Translations under genes and position numbers: made by a program
Part shown: one piece after another, positions 36,412 through 37,061 of the stretch
How positions within the stretch are numbered: the stretch's first letter is position 1
Layout: the number at the start of each line of letters is the position of its first letter
Notes under the pieces: model-generated
What the model saw: the letters and a program-made list of their open reading frames with translations, nothing else
What the model was told of the DNA's origin: nothing
Database searches by the model: none
IMG/VR virus record: IMGVR_UViG_3300021141_000029
Span: 1-37,061 of that record
Source of the DNA: a virus
Strand: one strand, 5' to 3'
DNA length: 37,061 bases

Positions 36412-36903
36412 ATGACAGCGGAAGAGTGGCGGGCGTTGGTTGAGTATCGAGACGGGTTTCTCTACTGGCGGGTGCGCCCAAGTCGGTCGGTCTTTGCGGG
36501 AGACCAAGCCGGTGGTAACGGCGGTGATGGGTACTGGTCAGTCAAATACCGCGGCCAAAAGTATATGTATCACCGCGTTATCTGGATGGTTTGCAACGGT
36601 GACCTGCCTGCCGGGTCTTGCATTGATCACATTGACCGTGACCCCTTCAACAACCGCATCGAGAACCTGAGGCTGGCCACCATGTCGCAGAACCATTTCA
36701 ATACCCTCAAGAGGCTGTCCAGCTTCAGCAGTACCTTCAAGGGGGTACATCGTGACACACGTCCTGGCAGAAAGCCCTGGAATGTCTATCTCATGGCCAA
36801 TGGCAAGAGGTACTACCTGGGCAGCTTCGACCACGAGGAGGAGGCCGCGGGCGCCTACGCGGAAGCCGCCCTTGCCCTGCATGGGGAGTTCGCAGCGTTC
36901 TGA
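36412..36903 (+). CDS. HNH homing endonuclease with AP2 domain, second copy
   Basis: ATG 36412 has AGGAGGG about 8 bases upstream; an in-frame ATG at 36376 lies inside the promoter -10 and is rejected. The 163-aa protein has the N-terminal YRDGFLYWRVRPSRS motif and an HNH core (KYMYHRVIWMVCNGD, CIDHIDRDPFNNRIENLRLAT). An AP2-like end follows (FKGVHRDTRPGRKPWNVYLM, YYLGSFDHEEEAAGAYAEAA). It is a diverged paralogue of 32142-32678. It has its own promoter and terminator, so it is an independent unit, consistent with a mobile gene. Confidence 0.85.
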   Translation: MTAEEWRALVEYRDGFLYWRVRPSRSVFAGDQAGGNGGDGYWSVKYRGQKYMYHRVIWMVCNGDLPAGSCIDHIDRDPFNNRIENLRLATMSQNHFNTLKRLSSFSSTFKGVHRDTRPGRKPWNVYLMANGKRYYLGSFDHEEEAAGAYAEAALALHGEFAAF

Positions 36904-36918
36904 CCCACTTACAAGCAG

Positions 36919-36964
36919 AAGACCCGCCCTGATGGCCTAGACGGCTACCGGGGCGGGTCTTTTC
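36919..36964. terminator. Strong, probably bidirectional terminator
   Basis: AAGACCCGCCC (36919-36929) pairs over 11 bp with GGGCGGGTCTT (36951-36961). Inside, TGGCC pairs with GGCTA (one G-T). A T-run continues to 36963. It separates the HNH gene from the convergent partial gene. Confidence 0.85.
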
Positions 36965-36978
36965 GTGGCTATTGATGC

Positions 36979-37061
36979 TTACCCGCGCTTGCGCTTGATC
37001 GGCCCCTTGAACCAATACACCACGGGTGCGAACGGATCGATCTCCAGATCTACCAGGCAGA
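36979..37061 (-). CDS. 3' end of a minus-strand gene, cut by the window edge
   Basis: Read on the minus strand from the right edge, the frame gives CLVDLEIDPFAPVVYW and then FKGPIKRKRG before a TAA at 36981-36979. The alternating hydrophobic pattern and basic end look like a real C-terminus, and a strong terminator lies just downstream. Only 27 residues are visible, so no function can be given. Confidence 0.45.
   Translation of the reverse strand, partial: CLVDLEIDPFAPVVYWFKGPIKRKRG

Overview
The window is about 37 kb of a tailed double-stranded DNA phage, or a circularly permuted or prophage copy of one. It has a structural module, a tyrosine integrase beside an attachment-like site, and a recombination/replication module. 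GC content looks high and most genes have strong AGGAGG-type ribosome binding sites, so the host should be a GC-rich Gram-negative-type bacterium. Two small secreted proteins (17324-17674, 17787-18137) and a Cys-rich C-terminus (22412-24163) resemble proteins I remember from Planctomycetes genomes. A planctomycete host is therefore my best guess, not a proven one. Terminase and portal genes are not in the window and presumably lie to its left.

Layout. 1-9780 (+): an unrecognised partial gene, a terminator, then a head module (Mu-I-like protease/scaffold, decoration protein with a TIG domain, major capsid protein, gp36-like connector) and unrecognised virion genes. 9758-15170 (+): a tail-fibre locus of five consecutive genes built from W-D/N-G modules, collagen-like Gly-X-Y tracts and YLPLAGGTMTG / KQYVDA repeats. 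15181-18137 (+): small membrane or secreted proteins and a papain-like peptidase, closed by a terminator. 18223-18784: an acyl carrier protein gene converging on an unrecognised minus-strand gene. 18892-24163 (+): a tail-collar fibre and three large Cys-containing virion-type proteins. 24183-24729: a short regulatory operon with an excisionase-like HTH gene behind two perfect inverted repeats. 27000-24744 (-): an operon of sigma-like factor, YqaJ exonuclease, PAPS-reductase-like protein and a small protein. 27117-28692: integrase, terminator, arm-type direct repeats and the 5' half of a tRNA-Arg(UCG). 28693-36903: RHH regulator (-), then an early operon (+) with a RecT-like annealing protein, Zn-motif protein, a tandem structured-RNA locus, HNH/AP2 endonuclease, Hjc-like nuclease, a 496-aa protein with an origin-like site inside it, HTH and Zn-ribbon proteins, a noncoding stretch and a second HNH/AP2 gene. 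A convergent partial gene closes the window.

How it works together. Integrase and att site make the phage temperate. The YqaJ exonuclease and RecT-like protein form a two-component recombination system, although they sit in oppositely oriented operons. The sigma-like factor is a candidate switch for late (structural) transcription.

The most interesting parts are: (1) two tandem RNA elements at 31161-31341 with compensatory base changes in two stems and a conserved potential pseudoknot, each preceded by a period-5 GGC array; (2) a sharp C-to-G skew inversion with CTGCCAW palindromes inside one gene (about 34250), which looks like a replication origin; (3) an attP-like site carrying the 5' half, not the usual 3' half, of a tRNA; (4) a phage acyl carrier protein.
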